Positions 1 to 7,711 of a DNA stretch of 64,000 nucleotides are shown in pieces. The stretch's first letter is position 1; the number at the start of each line of letters is the position of its first letter. Source of the stretch: Rheinheimera mangrovi (GTDB lineage: Bacteria > Pseudomonadota > Gammaproteobacteria > Enterobacterales > Alteromonadaceae). The notes beneath the pieces were generated by a model. The model was not told where the DNA came from. It did no database searches and saw nothing but the letters and a program-made list of their open reading frames with translations. A program made the position numbers and the translations under genes. The stretch lies in NCBI RefSeq assembly GCF_003990335.1, contig NZ_CP034683.1, positions 2,521,001-2,585,000 of the forward strand. The letters run 5' to 3'.

Positions 1-57
1 CTTAGTTCCTGAAACAGCAGTTTTATTGACTGCAACTTCAGCCACACTGGCAAAAGC

Positions 58-807
58 TTACACCATATACATACCACCGTTGATATGAATGGTTTCACCC
101 GTAATATATGCTGCCGGACCTGAGGCCAAAAAGGCTACAGCGGCTGCTATTTCTTCCGGCTTGCCCAAGCGATTTGCCGGGACCTGGCTGAAAATTGCTT
201 CTTTTTGCTCTTCTGACAATTCTTTGGTCATATCGGTGTCGATAAAACCTGGTGCAACAGCGTTCACCGTGATACCACGGGAAGCGACTTCTTTAGCCAA
301 TGACTTGGTAAAACCTAATACACCGGCTTTCGCCGCAGCATAGTTAGTTTGACCCGCATTACCCATAGAACCTACCACTGAACCTATGCTGATGATCCGG
401 CCGTGACGCTTTTTCATCATGCTACGCAGCACAGCTTTACTTAAACGGTACACAGATGTCAAATTGGTTTGCATGATGTCGAACCATTCTTCTTCTTTCA
501 TGCGCATCAACAGGTTATCGCGGGTAATACCAGCGTTATTCACCAAAATGTCAATGTCACCAAACTGTGCTTTTATCGTCTCTAAACACTGCTCAATTGA
601 CTCTGCATCGCCGACATTTAACACCAGGCCTAAACCTTTGTCACCTAAATAAGCGGAAATAGCTGCAGCACCTGATTCAGTTGTTGCAGTTCCAACCACT
701 TTAGCGCCTAAAGCGGCTAATTGTTCAGCAATAGCACGACCAATACCGCGGCTAGCGCCCGTGACCAAAGCCACTTGACCTTCTAAAGAAATAAATGGAG
801 TTGTCAT
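58..807 (-). CDS. fabG: 3-oxoacyl-[acyl-carrier-protein] reductase FabG
   Basis: FabG is the cytosolic NADPH-dependent reductase that turns 3-oxoacyl-ACP into 3-hydroxyacyl-ACP in type II fatty-acid elongation. The 249-aa protein is a full-length classical short-chain dehydrogenase. The cofactor loop TGASRGIG lies near residues 16-23 and NNAGIT near 90. The catalytic Ser-Tyr-Lys set appears as GSVVGSM followed by TNYAAAKAG. The C-terminal TGETIHINGG is typical of FabG. It is the last complete gene of the minus-strand yceD-rpmF-plsX-fabH-fabD-fabG operon, 14 bp after fabD. acpP would be expected just beyond the left edge, but only 57 bp of spacer are visible there. The second FabG-like SDR at 30.7 kb belongs to amino-acid catabolism instead. 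Confidence 0.97.
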   Translation of the reverse strand: MTTPFISLEGQVALVTGASRGIGRAIAEQLAALGAKVVGTATTESGAAAISAYLGDKGLGLVLNVGDAESIEQCLETIKAQFGDIDILVNNAGITRDNLLMRMKEEEWFDIMQTNLTSVYRLSKAVLRSMMKKRHGRIISIGSVVGSMGNAGQTNYAAAKAGVLGFTKSLAKEVASRGITVNAVAPGFIDTDMTKELSEEQKEAIFSQVPANRLGKPEEIAAAVAFLASGPAAYITGETIHINGGMYMV

Positions 808-821
808 TCTATGTAAGCCTT

Positions 822-1760
822 TTATTCTGCAGCTAAAGCGTCTTTTAATGACGCTACATCTGTGACTGAAGCCGTGTTCAGTTCTTTATTAATACGTTTA
901 ATTAAGCCACTTAATACCTTGCCTGCACCCAGCTCAATCACTGTGTCCACGCCTTGTGCAGCTAAAAACTCGATACTTTCTGTCCAACGCACCGGACTAT
1001 ACAGCTGACGAACCAACGCATCTTTGATTGCGGCAACATCTGCAGCTGCAACAACGTCGACATTGTTCACTACAGGTATGACAGCTGTATGAAACGAAAT
1101 ACTGTTTAAATCAGCTGCCAGTTTGTCTGCTGCTGGCTTCATTAAAGCGCAGTGCGAAGGTACAGATACAGGTAAAGGCAACGCACGTTTGGCACCTGCG
1201 GCTTTACAAAGTTCATTGGCACGTTCAACTGCTGCTTTGTTACCGGCAATCACCACCTGACCAGGCGAGTTGAAGTTAACAGGAGAAACCACTTCGCCCT
1301 GTGCAGCTTCAGCGCAAGCTTTGGCAATCAGCGCATCGTCCAGGCCAATAATGGCAGACATAGCACCAGTACCAGCTGGCACAGCCAGTTGCATATACTG
1401 ACCACGTTTTTCCACCAGCTTGACTGCATCAGACAAGGACAATACACCAGCACAAACTAAAGCCGAGTATTCACCTAAAGAATGACCTGCTAAATAAGCA
1501 GGAGTCGCGCCGCCCTGCTCCAGCCATACACGATACACAGCAACAGAGGCTGTTAATAAGGCAGGTTGAGTGCGGTGCGTTTCGTTTAATGCGGTATCAG
1601 GACCATTGGCCACTAAGGCCCATAAGTCATAGCCTAAAGCAGCAGAAGCTTCGGCGAAGGTATCACGCACTGTTGCGAATTCAGCATGCAGTTCAGCTAA
1701 CATGCCAACGCTTTGTGAACCCTGTCCTGGAAATACCAATGCAAGTTTATTGTTCATCAT
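822..1760 (-). CDS. fabD: malonyl-CoA:ACP transacylase FabD
   Basis: FabD moves the malonyl group from CoA to acyl-carrier protein, supplying the extender unit for fatty-acid synthesis. The 312-aa protein begins with the family signature FPGQGSQ. It carries the nucleophile elbow GHSLGEYSAL (Ser near residue 93) and the catalytic His in VPSHCALM. Length is normal for the family. An AGGAACA sequence precedes the ATGATG start, so the first ATG was chosen, though the second is possible. It lies between fabH and fabG in the same orientation with short gaps, so it is probably cotranscribed with them. Confidence 0.97.
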   Translation of the reverse strand: MMNNKLALVFPGQGSQSVGMLAELHAEFATVRDTFAEASAALGYDLWALVANGPDTALNETHRTQPALLTASVAVYRVWLEQGGATPAYLAGHSLGEYSALVCAGVLSLSDAVKLVEKRGQYMQLAVPAGTGAMSAIIGLDDALIAKACAEAAQGEVVSPVNFNSPGQVVIAGNKAAVERANELCKAAGAKRALPLPVSVPSHCALMKPAADKLAADLNSISFHTAVIPVVNNVDVVAAADVAAIKDALVRQLYSPVRWTESIEFLAAQGVDTVIELGAGKVLSGLIKRINKELNTASVTDVASLKDALAAE

Positions 1761-1788
1761 TGTTCCTGCAAATCTTGTCGTAATGTAA

Positions 1789-2748
1789 TTAGTAACGAAT
1801 TAAAGCTGAGGCCCAGGCAAAACCACTGCCAAAGGCTTCGAGCAAAATAGTTTGTCCACGCTGGATACGACCATCACGCACCGCTTCGTCTAAGGCTGTG
1901 GGCACTGTCGCTGCTGAGGTATTGCCGTAACGATCAAGGTTAATGACAACCTGATCCATCGACATATCCAGTTTACGGGCCACAGCTGAGATAATGCGCA
2001 GGTTGGCCTGATGTGGCACTAACCAGTCGATTTGTGATTTATCCATCTGGTTGGCAGCAAGGGTTTGCTCGACCACTTCAGATAAACGGGTGACCGCAAC
2101 TTTAAAGACTTCGTTGCCTTTCATCGCGCCCCAGGAGTTATGCACTGAAGCTTCATCACCACGTATAGGGTTGTCGACATATAATAATTCGGAGTATTTG
2201 CCATCGGCATGAATATGGGTGGATAAAATACCTGGCTCGGCAGAGGCTTCTAAAATAACAGCGCCTGCAGCGTCACCAAATAAAATTACCATGCTACGAT
2301 CTTCAGGGCTCATTAAACGCGATAAACAGTCAGCCCCTATCACCAGCACTCGTTTTGCCATACCACCTTTTACATACTGGTCAGCAATACTTAAGGCATA
2401 ACAAAAGCCTGCACAGGCTGCTGCAACGTCAAAAGCCGGAATGCCAGGAATATCCAATTCACGCTGCACTTCGCAGGCTGCGCTTGGCAGAGCCCGGGCA
2501 GCGCTGGTAGTGGCCATGACAATCATGTCGATGGAGTTTTTGTCTATGCCAGCTGCTTCTATGGCTTTTAATGCAGCCTGAGCCCCCATAGTAGCAACAG
2601 TTTCGTTGTCCCCTATAATGCGGCGTTCTTTGATACCAGTACGTTCGATGATCCACTCGTCTGTGGTTTCAACCATGGTTTCGAGATCAGCATTGGTTCT
2701 GACCTGAGACGGAAAGTAACTTCCGGTTCCAATAATGCGTGAATACAT
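1789..2748 (-). CDS. fabH: 3-oxoacyl-ACP synthase III FabH
   Basis: FabH condenses an acyl-CoA primer (usually acetyl-CoA) with malonyl-ACP and so starts each fatty-acid chain. The 319-aa thiolase-fold protein has the catalytic triad in three recognisable blocks: Cys in [11 protein letters not shown] (about residue 112), His in VPHQANLR and Asn in [10 protein letters not shown]. The N-terminus [13 protein letters not shown] is typical of the family. It follows plsX with only 6 bp between the genes, the usual plsX-fabH arrangement of gammaproteobacteria. Nothing in the sequence shows whether branched primers are preferred. Confidence 0.97.
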   Translation of the reverse strand: MYSRIIGTGSYFPSQVRTNADLETMVETTDEWIIERTGIKERRIIGDNETVATMGAQAALKAIEAAGIDKNSIDMIVMATTSAARALPSAACEVQRELDIPGIPAFDVAAACAGFCYALSIADQYVKGGMAKRVLVIGADCLSRLMSPEDRSMVILFGDAAGAVILEASAEPGILSTHIHADGKYSELLYVDNPIRGDEASVHNSWGAMKGNEVFKVAVTRLSEVVEQTLAANQMDKSQIDWLVPHQANLRIISAVARKLDMSMDQVVINLDRYGNTSAATVPTALDEAVRDGRIQRGQTILLEAFGSGFAWASALIRY

Positions 2749-2754
2749 TGGGCC

Positions 2755-3795
2755 CTACGCTTTGTCAATTAATACGTGTTCCAGCCTGTCTTTGATCTTC
2801 ACCGGCACCTGGCGTTCAACCTCGCGCACGGCCTGACGGATGGCACTAAGAAATGCTTCTTTTGTCGCATTTCCATGACTTTTCACTACAATTCCGCGCA
2901 ATCCTATCAGACTTGCCCCGTTATACTGGTCGGGGTTCACACCTAAAGACATACTTTTCAGGAAAGGTTTGATTAACCAGCCGAAAAGTTGAGCAGACAT
3001 GGAGTTTTTCAGTGCAGTTTCTAAGCGTTTTAAGATGAGTTTCGCCACACCTTCACAGGTTTTCAGCGCCACATTGCCAACAAAGCCATCACATACTATG
3101 ACGTCAGCTTTGCCGGAAAAAATGTCATTGCCTTCGATATAGCCAATGTAATTGATATCCGCACATTCGGATAAGAGTAAGGAGGTTCTTTTGATTTGAT
3201 CCGAACCTTTGATTTCTTCTTCGCCCATATTGAGCAAAGCCACTTTGGGTTTGGCTATGCCTTCCACTTCTTCGGCCATCACAGCGCCCATCACAGCAAA
3301 CTGGAATAAGGTGTCTGAATCACAATTGACCGTTGCCCCCAAATCCAGCATAAAGACCGGACTGCCGACCGTAGAAGGCAAGCTGCTGATTAAAGCAGGA
3401 CGTTCAACACCGTTCAGCATCTTCAAGACAAAATGCGCCATAGCAATCAAAGCCCCGGTATTACCGGCACTGACACAAGCGGCCACTTTATTTTGATCGA
3501 CTAAATCCAACGCAATACGCATCGACGACTGGCGCTTGTTGCGCAAAGCCACAGAAGGTTTGTCGGTCATCAGAACTAATTGGGAAGCATGCTGGATAGA
3601 AAGCTGAGGATGGTTTAAATAACCCGCCTGTTCTAATTCATTGGTAAGGATTTCAGAATCGCCGCAGAGGACAAGATCTACATGGGGAAATTCACACAGC
3701 GCTTCTATAGCTGCAGGAATAGTTGATTGGGGGCCATGGTCGCCCCCCATCATGTCTAAAGCTATCTTAAGTCGTAGTGGTTGCAACGAGTGCAT
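2755..3795 (-). CDS. plsX: phosphate acyltransferase PlsX
   Basis: PlsX makes acyl-phosphate from acyl-ACP, feeding PlsY for lysophosphatidate synthesis, and is a soluble, membrane-associated enzyme. The 346-aa protein has the family opening IALDMMGGDHGP near residues 11-22, the SAGNTGALIAMA block near 110 and VCDGFVGNVALK near 230. Length is normal. It follows rpmF by 6 bp on the minus strand and precedes fabH, so fatty-acid and phospholipid initiation are linked in one transcript. The start MHSLQPLRLK gives a short N-terminal extension before the conserved core. Confidence 0.96.
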   Translation of the reverse strand: MHSLQPLRLKIALDMMGGDHGPQSTIPAAIEALCEFPHVDLVLCGDSEILTNELEQAGYLNHPQLSIQHASQLVLMTDKPSVALRNKRQSSMRIALDLVDQNKVAACVSAGNTGALIAMAHFVLKMLNGVERPALISSLPSTVGSPVFMLDLGATVNCDSDTLFQFAVMGAVMAEEVEGIAKPKVALLNMGEEEIKGSDQIKRTSLLLSECADINYIGYIEGNDIFSGKADVIVCDGFVGNVALKTCEGVAKLILKRLETALKNSMSAQLFGWLIKPFLKSMSLGVNPDQYNGASLIGLRGIVVKSHGNATKEAFLSAIRQAVREVERQVPVKIKDRLEHVLIDKA

Positions 3796-3801
3796 CCAAC
3801 C

Positions 3802-3969
3802 TTACTTAATTACTTTACGACCTTTGTAGTAACCATCTTCAGTGATGTGGTGACGACGGTGCGTCTCACCTGAAGTTGCGTCTACAGACAGCGTTGGCCC
3901 AGTCAACGCATCATGAGAACGACGCATGTCACGTCTTGCACGAGATTTTTTGTTTTGCTGTACAGCCAT
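3802..3969 (-). CDS. rpmF: 50S ribosomal protein L32
   Basis: L32 is a small basic protein of the large ribosomal subunit. The 55-aa product starts [20 protein letters not shown] and contains the internal block [16 protein letters not shown], both diagnostic. It is of the type lacking the four-cysteine zinc ribbon, because no Cys is present. An AGGAGAAAGGCA-like ribosome binding site precedes the ATG. It sits between yceD and plsX, its conserved position in gammaproteobacteria, so ribosome and lipid synthesis genes share a transcript. Confidence 0.97.
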   Translation of the reverse strand: MAVQQNKKSRARRDMRRSHDALTGPTLSVDATSGETHRRHHITEDGYYKGRKVIK

Positions 3970-3988
3970 TGCCTTTCTCCTAAAAAAA

Positions 3989-4516
3989 CTATTTTTTCTT
4001 CAATTCTTGCAATATTGCAAATGGGTTCGGTTTTTCTGGTTCTGGTTCTATTTCTCCCCAGCTCATCTGCACTTTGGTTGGATCACAAGATCCTTCGTCG
4101 TGCATCGGAAACAAGGGTAAAGCCAGAATTAATTCGTCCTCAACCAATTGCCTCAAGTTAACTTCGCCGTGTTCGTTTTTTTCGACCACTTCGTAGCGCT
4201 CTGGAATATCGTCATGAGCCGAATCTTTGTCACTCCGAATTGGAGTGTATGCAAAACTAGTGTTCAGTTCCAGGTTCATGTGTTCGTTACAACGTTCACA
4301 TTTCACTTGTACCTGACAACGAGCCTGAGCTTCAATGAAGATCAAACCCTGTTCATCAGTTCCGCAATTTACTACTACGTCTACATCACCCTCAGAACTT
4401 ACTAACGAGTCAGTTAATCTGGTTAAATTAACCAGAGGAACTATACCATCAAAGGTTGCACGTTTCTGCGCAGCTCGGGTTGGATCAAGGGTAATTGGAA
4501 TTTTTACCTTTTGCAT
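3989..4516 (-). CDS. yceD: YceD/DUF177 family protein (23S rRNA accumulation protein)
   Basis: This 175-aa protein belongs to the DUF177/YceD family, linked in E. coli to normal accumulation of 23S rRNA; its molecular activity is not settled. Visible features are a CERC pair near residues 73-76 in a context resembling a half zinc site, an acidic central stretch, and the conserved [15 protein letters not shown] segment near the C-terminus. It is the first gene of the minus-strand operon and is followed 19 bp later by rpmF, the usual order. The operon promoter should lie within 4517-4640. Confidence 0.93.
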   Translation of the reverse strand: MQKVKIPITLDPTRAAQKRATFDGIVPLVNLTRLTDSLVSSEGDVDVVVNCGTDEQGLIFIEAQARCQVQVKCERCNEHMNLELNTSFAYTPIRSDKDSAHDDIPERYEVVEKNEHGEVNLRQLVEDELILALPLFPMHDEGSCDPTKVQMSWGEIEPEPEKPNPFAILQELKKK

Positions 4517-4640
4517 AAGGCGCGCATCATATAGATCGAGGCTAAAGCTGTCAAAGGATTCCTGCCTCTTTTTTGTTAATTTTCCCGCCTAAACCGCTGT
4601 TCTGACGGCCGTTATGGCTTAATCTACCCAAAGTGACTGA

Positions 4641-4750
4641 TGTTGCAGCGCGACGACAAGCTTTTGAAACCCTATGAGCATAGAAAAACTATGTGATTAG
4701 GGCGAAAAAGTGCAGTCAACAAAGTTGCAACTTCAGGTAGGAAGGGTATA
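4641..4750 (+). repeat. dispersed intergenic repeat, copy 1, upstream of maf
   Basis: A 110-bp element starts TGTTGCAGCGCGACGACAAG and ends GTAGGAAGGGTATA. Its centre folds as a hairpin: CCCTA, tgag, CATAG, AAAAA loop, CTATG, tgat, TAGGG (4670-4702). A diverged copy lies at 37315-37439 on the minus strand and a shortened one at 34432-34463. Aligned by eye, copies 1 and 2 share the TGTTGCAGC start, the ACCC..A.GAGCATAG arm, the GTGA.T.GGGCGA arm, GCAGTCAAC and the GAAGG.TATA end. The element ends 31 bp before the maf start codon. Confidence 0.7.
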
Positions 4751-4781
4751 GTGCGGCGCATTGTCCCAACGAGGTGCATTT

Positions 4782-5375
4782 ATGTCAACTCAAGCTTTGT
4801 ATTTAGCCTCTACTTCTGTGTATCGTAAGGCTTTATTGGAAAAACTTACACCGAACTTTTCTACCGCAAAACCCGAAGTAGACGAAACCGCTTTGCCTGA
4901 TGAAACACCGGAACAACTGGTTAGCCGCTTAGCTGTATTAAAAGCACAAGCTGTGGCCAATCAGCTGACTGAAGGTTTAGTTATAGGTTCAGACCAGGTG
5001 GCTGTGTTTAACGGCCAAATCCTCGGTAAGCCTCATACCGCTGAAAATGCCTACAAACAATTAAAAAGCTTTAGCGGCCATTGTGTGACCTTTTTAACCG
5101 GCTTAGCTCTGGTCAACGCCCAAACCAAACAACATCAGCTTTGTATTGAGCCTTTTAAAGTGCATTTTCGTCAACTGACGGACGTGGACATTCTTGCTTA
5201 TATAAAGAGAGAGCAACCACTGAACTGCGCCGGTAGTTTTAAAAGCGAAGGTTTGGGTATCAGTTTATTTGAAAAACTAGAAGGCGATGACCCAAACAGC
5301 TTAATAGGCCTGCCGTTGATTCGTTTATTAGAGATGCTAAGAAACGAAGGTAGGGATTTGCTCACCCAGCCTTGA
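4782..5375 (+). CDS. yceF: Maf/YceF-type nucleotide pyrophosphatase (7-methyl-GTP)
   Basis: Maf-family house-cleaning enzymes hydrolyse non-canonical nucleoside triphosphates; the YceF subgroup prefers 7-methyl-GTP. The 197-aa product shows LASTSVYRKALLEKL near the N-terminus, the catalytic region GSDQVAVFNG near residue 70, and CAGSFKSEGLGISLFEKLEG, which fits YceF better than the other Maf subgroups. I chose the ATG at 4782 because GAGGTG lies 5-6 bp upstream; a TTG 21 bp earlier is possible but poorer. It is divergent from the yceD operon, its usual neighbourhood. The dispersed repeat ends just upstream. Confidence 0.93.
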   Translation: MSTQALYLASTSVYRKALLEKLTPNFSTAKPEVDETALPDETPEQLVSRLAVLKAQAVANQLTEGLVIGSDQVAVFNGQILGKPHTAENAYKQLKSFSGHCVTFLTGLALVNAQTKQHQLCIEPFKVHFRQLTDVDILAYIKREQPLNCAGSFKSEGLGISLFEKLEGDDPNSLIGLPLIRLLEMLRNEGRDLLTQP

Positions 5376-5406
5376 TTAGTCCACGTAGTATCAATAGATA
5401 GCCGGA

Positions 5407-5475
5407 TGTAGGGGCCGTGGCTTGTCCCGGCCCGACCATTGGCTCCGCGGGGCGGGTACAAGACCCGCCCCAACA
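5407..5475. repeat. pair of inverted REP-like hairpins (BIME-like)
   Basis: Two GC-rich hairpins face each other in the maf/HAD convergent spacer. The first starts TGTAGGGGCC and pairs GGGCCG (5412-5417) with CGGCCC (5428-5433). The second, read on the minus strand, starts TGTTGGGGCGGGT and pairs nine bases perfectly (5449-5457 with 5463-5471) around a CTTGT loop. Both hairpins and a third at 59803-59827 share TGTWGGGGC and CTTGT in the loop, so this looks like a REP family. It may also act as a bidirectional terminator here. Confidence 0.7.
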
Positions 5476-5493
5476 ATTTGATATAAACAGAAA

Positions 5494-6141
5494 TCAAAGC
5501 GCTGTTAACAACTCCGGCAGCGAATCAATGATCGCCTTAGGCTGATAACGACTCAGCTCTTCCCTGCCATGCACACCATGAGTAACCCCAATACGCGGCA
5601 TCTCTATAGCTTTCGCCATTGCCATATCGTGAATAGTGTCGCCGACCATAATAGCGCGCTGAGCGGGTAAGTTTAGTTCAGCCAGAATTTGCTTCAGCAT
5701 ATCAGGGCTGGGCTTCGATTCTGCTTCATCGGCGCAGCGACTGGTGGTGAAGTACGGCTCTAATCCGGTTTCTTCAAACATCCGCTTTAAGCCTTTACGT
5801 GCTTTGCCTGTCGCAACAGCTAACAAAATACCTTGTTGTTTCAGTTCTCGCATAACCTGCTCTGCCCCTGCGAATAAAGGGGTTGGCGGATGATCGTGCG
5901 ATAAATACTGGTCGCGATAATGTTCAAACACCGTCTGGCGCTGTGTGGCATTGATACCAGGAAATAAAATATCAAACACAGGGTCCAGGCTCAAACCGAT
6001 AATTTGTTTCACCTGATGTTCAGTGGGCACCACTAAACCAGACAGCTCTGCAGCCGAGCGCATCGACGAGACAATGCGACCCACTGAATCCATCACTGTG
6101 CCGTCCCAGTCAAATACCACTAATGCAATATCTGAACTCAT
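5494..6141 (-). CDS. HAD-superfamily hydrolase, phosphoglycolate-phosphatase-like
   Basis: This 215-aa cytosolic HAD (subfamily IA) phosphatase contains all four motifs: the nucleophile DWDGT near residues 10-14, a Ser/Thr block near VATGKARKGL, Lys in KPSPDML, and the acidic VGDTIHDMAMA. The helical cap follows motif 1. Substrate cannot be read from sequence; phosphoglycolate or another small phosphate ester is plausible. It starts 2 bp after the rluC stop on the same strand, so the pair is probably cotranscribed, a common arrangement in gammaproteobacteria. The ATG gives a normal family length. Confidence 0.9.
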   Translation of the reverse strand: MSSDIALVVFDWDGTVMDSVGRIVSSMRSAAELSGLVVPTEHQVKQIIGLSLDPVFDILFPGINATQRQTVFEHYRDQYLSHDHPPTPLFAGAEQVMRELKQQGILLAVATGKARKGLKRMFEETGLEPYFTTSRCADEAESKPSPDMLKQILAELNLPAQRAIMVGDTIHDMAMAKAIEMPRIGVTHGVHGREELSRYQPKAIIDSLPELLTAL

Positions 6142-6143
6142 GC

Positions 6144-7103
6144 CTATTTTCTCTTCAGTTTTTCAAGCACACTGCTTAATGCGTTATCTAAAGGCGCTTC
6201 GCAGGTTAATAGTTTGCCAGTTCCTGGATGAGTAAAAGTCAGGGTTTTAGCATGCAAATACAAACGGTTTAAGCCAAGCTTTTGCATTTGTGAGGTAAAT
6301 TCGTTATCGCCGTATTTATCATCACAGGCAATGGCATGGCCTTTACAGGCGGTATGCACCCGAATTTGGTGAGTTCGACCTGTGACAGGAAAGGCTTCTA
6401 CTAAAGTGCCTTCTTCATAACGCTGTAAAATTTTAAAGCGGGTTTCTGAAGGTTTACCTTGTGCTTCATCCACTTTCACCACACGCTCGCCACTTTGTAA
6501 GGTATTTTTACGCAGCGGATCTGTGACTTTTTTGATTTTGCTGTCCCACTGCCCCGCCACTAAAGCCCAGTATTTTTTCTCTACTGTTTTTAAGCGCAAC
6601 TGTTCGTGCAGGTTGGTCAACACTGAGCGTTTTTTCGCAATCAATAAACAACCTGAAGTATCCCGGTCTAAACGATGCACCAATTCAAGATGACGGGCTG
6701 TTGGGCGCAGAGCACGTAAGGCTTCAATCACACCAAAAGATAAACCGCTACCACCATGCACTGCCATGCCTGTAGGTTTGTTTAACACTATTAAATCGTT
6801 GTCTTCAAAAAGAATGTGGCTTTCGAGGTTTTTCACCATGGCAAGACCAATAGACACTGGCTCTTTTTCAGGTTCGTCATGCACCACCAAAGGTGGCACC
6901 CTCACCTGATCACCGGTTTGCAGTTTGTACTCAGGTTTTATTCTTTTTTTATTAACCCGTACTTCACCTTTACGCAAAACCCGATAAATCACACTCTTTG
7001 GTATGCTCTTCAACCGTGCCATTAAGAAGTTATCTATACGTTGACCGGAATAATCTTCTTCTACATCAATGTATTGCACTGGAGTTTTGATATTTTCAGT
7101 CAT
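6144..7103 (-). CDS. rluC: 23S rRNA pseudouridine(955/2504/2580) synthase RluC
   Basis: RluC converts uridines 955, 2504 and 2580 of 23S rRNA to pseudouridine (E. coli numbering). The 319-aa protein has an N-terminal S4 RNA-binding domain (about residues 18-80, including SVIYRVLRKGEVRVNKKRIK). The RluA-type catalytic domain follows, with the signature HRLDRDTSG carrying the nucleophilic Asp. Motifs GRTHQIRVH and LYLHAKTLTF are also present. It is divergent from rne across a 608-bp spacer, the conserved rluC/rne arrangement. The HAD gene follows directly. Confidence 0.95.
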   Translation of the reverse strand: MTENIKTPVQYIDVEEDYSGQRIDNFLMARLKSIPKSVIYRVLRKGEVRVNKKRIKPEYKLQTGDQVRVPPLVVHDEPEKEPVSIGLAMVKNLESHILFEDNDLIVLNKPTGMAVHGGSGLSFGVIEALRALRPTARHLELVHRLDRDTSGCLLIAKKRSVLTNLHEQLRLKTVEKKYWALVAGQWDSKIKKVTDPLRKNTLQSGERVVKVDEAQGKPSETRFKILQRYEEGTLVEAFPVTGRTHQIRVHTACKGHAIACDDKYGDNEFTSQMQKLGLNRLYLHAKTLTFTHPGTGKLLTCEAPLDNALSSVLEKLKRK

Positions 7104-7711
7104 GCGTTTCAGTTACTCTGCTAAGCTTAAATTAAGTTGCTATTGGTCGCTAATTAGTGGGATAATTATCGGGCTAATTATGCCAAAAACGGCAATTAGG
7201 GCGCTCATAGTGACGTAAGAGAAAATGTGAGGCACCGTTCGGGAGGCAGATCATACCGAATTCGTTGGGAAAACCAACGTATTTATACTCTGCGGGCGAG
7301 AATAACGCTATTTGTCTGAAGTAATGCTGCGTAATTTATTACTGACAGAGACAAAACACAGATTCCGGTCACTTAGGCAAAAAAAAATTGCGACAACGCA
7401 GCGCGGTATCGCGCGATCTCTGTGTCAGATCACAGCAAAAAACATTTAAGTGCGGCCCTGACAAGGCGGCGCAAAATATACCCGAACTGCTGAAGGTTAG
7501 AGTAAGGTGACACGCAGGCTCGCTATGACGGACTAAGATCCCTCAGATGAAGCCACAGAAGTCAACCTGAAGTAACGCAAAGGTGAAGGTATAAAATGAG
7601 TTAGCTCAAGCATCCCCAGTCGAGAGACTGCAGCATTGATATGTTTGACCATCTGAAACGCGGACGCAGGATGTCGTTGCGTTGTGGCCTATGCAATAGA
7701 GTCACAAAACA
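7104..7711. promoter_or_regulatory. rluC-rne divergent control region with putative rne 5' leader
   Basis: This 608-bp gap contains no convincing gene. In enterobacteria rne has a leader of about 360 nt whose hairpins let RNase E degrade its own message; a comparable leader is likely here by position and length. Visible hairpins include CGTTGG-GAAAA-CCAACG (7263-7279) and GCGCG-GTAT-CGCGC (7401-7414). An A-rich run starts near 7380. The rne start is preceded by GAGTCACAAAACA, a weak ribosome binding site, consistent with translation being tuned. I could not place the -10 and -35 boxes with confidence. Confidence 0.5.
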
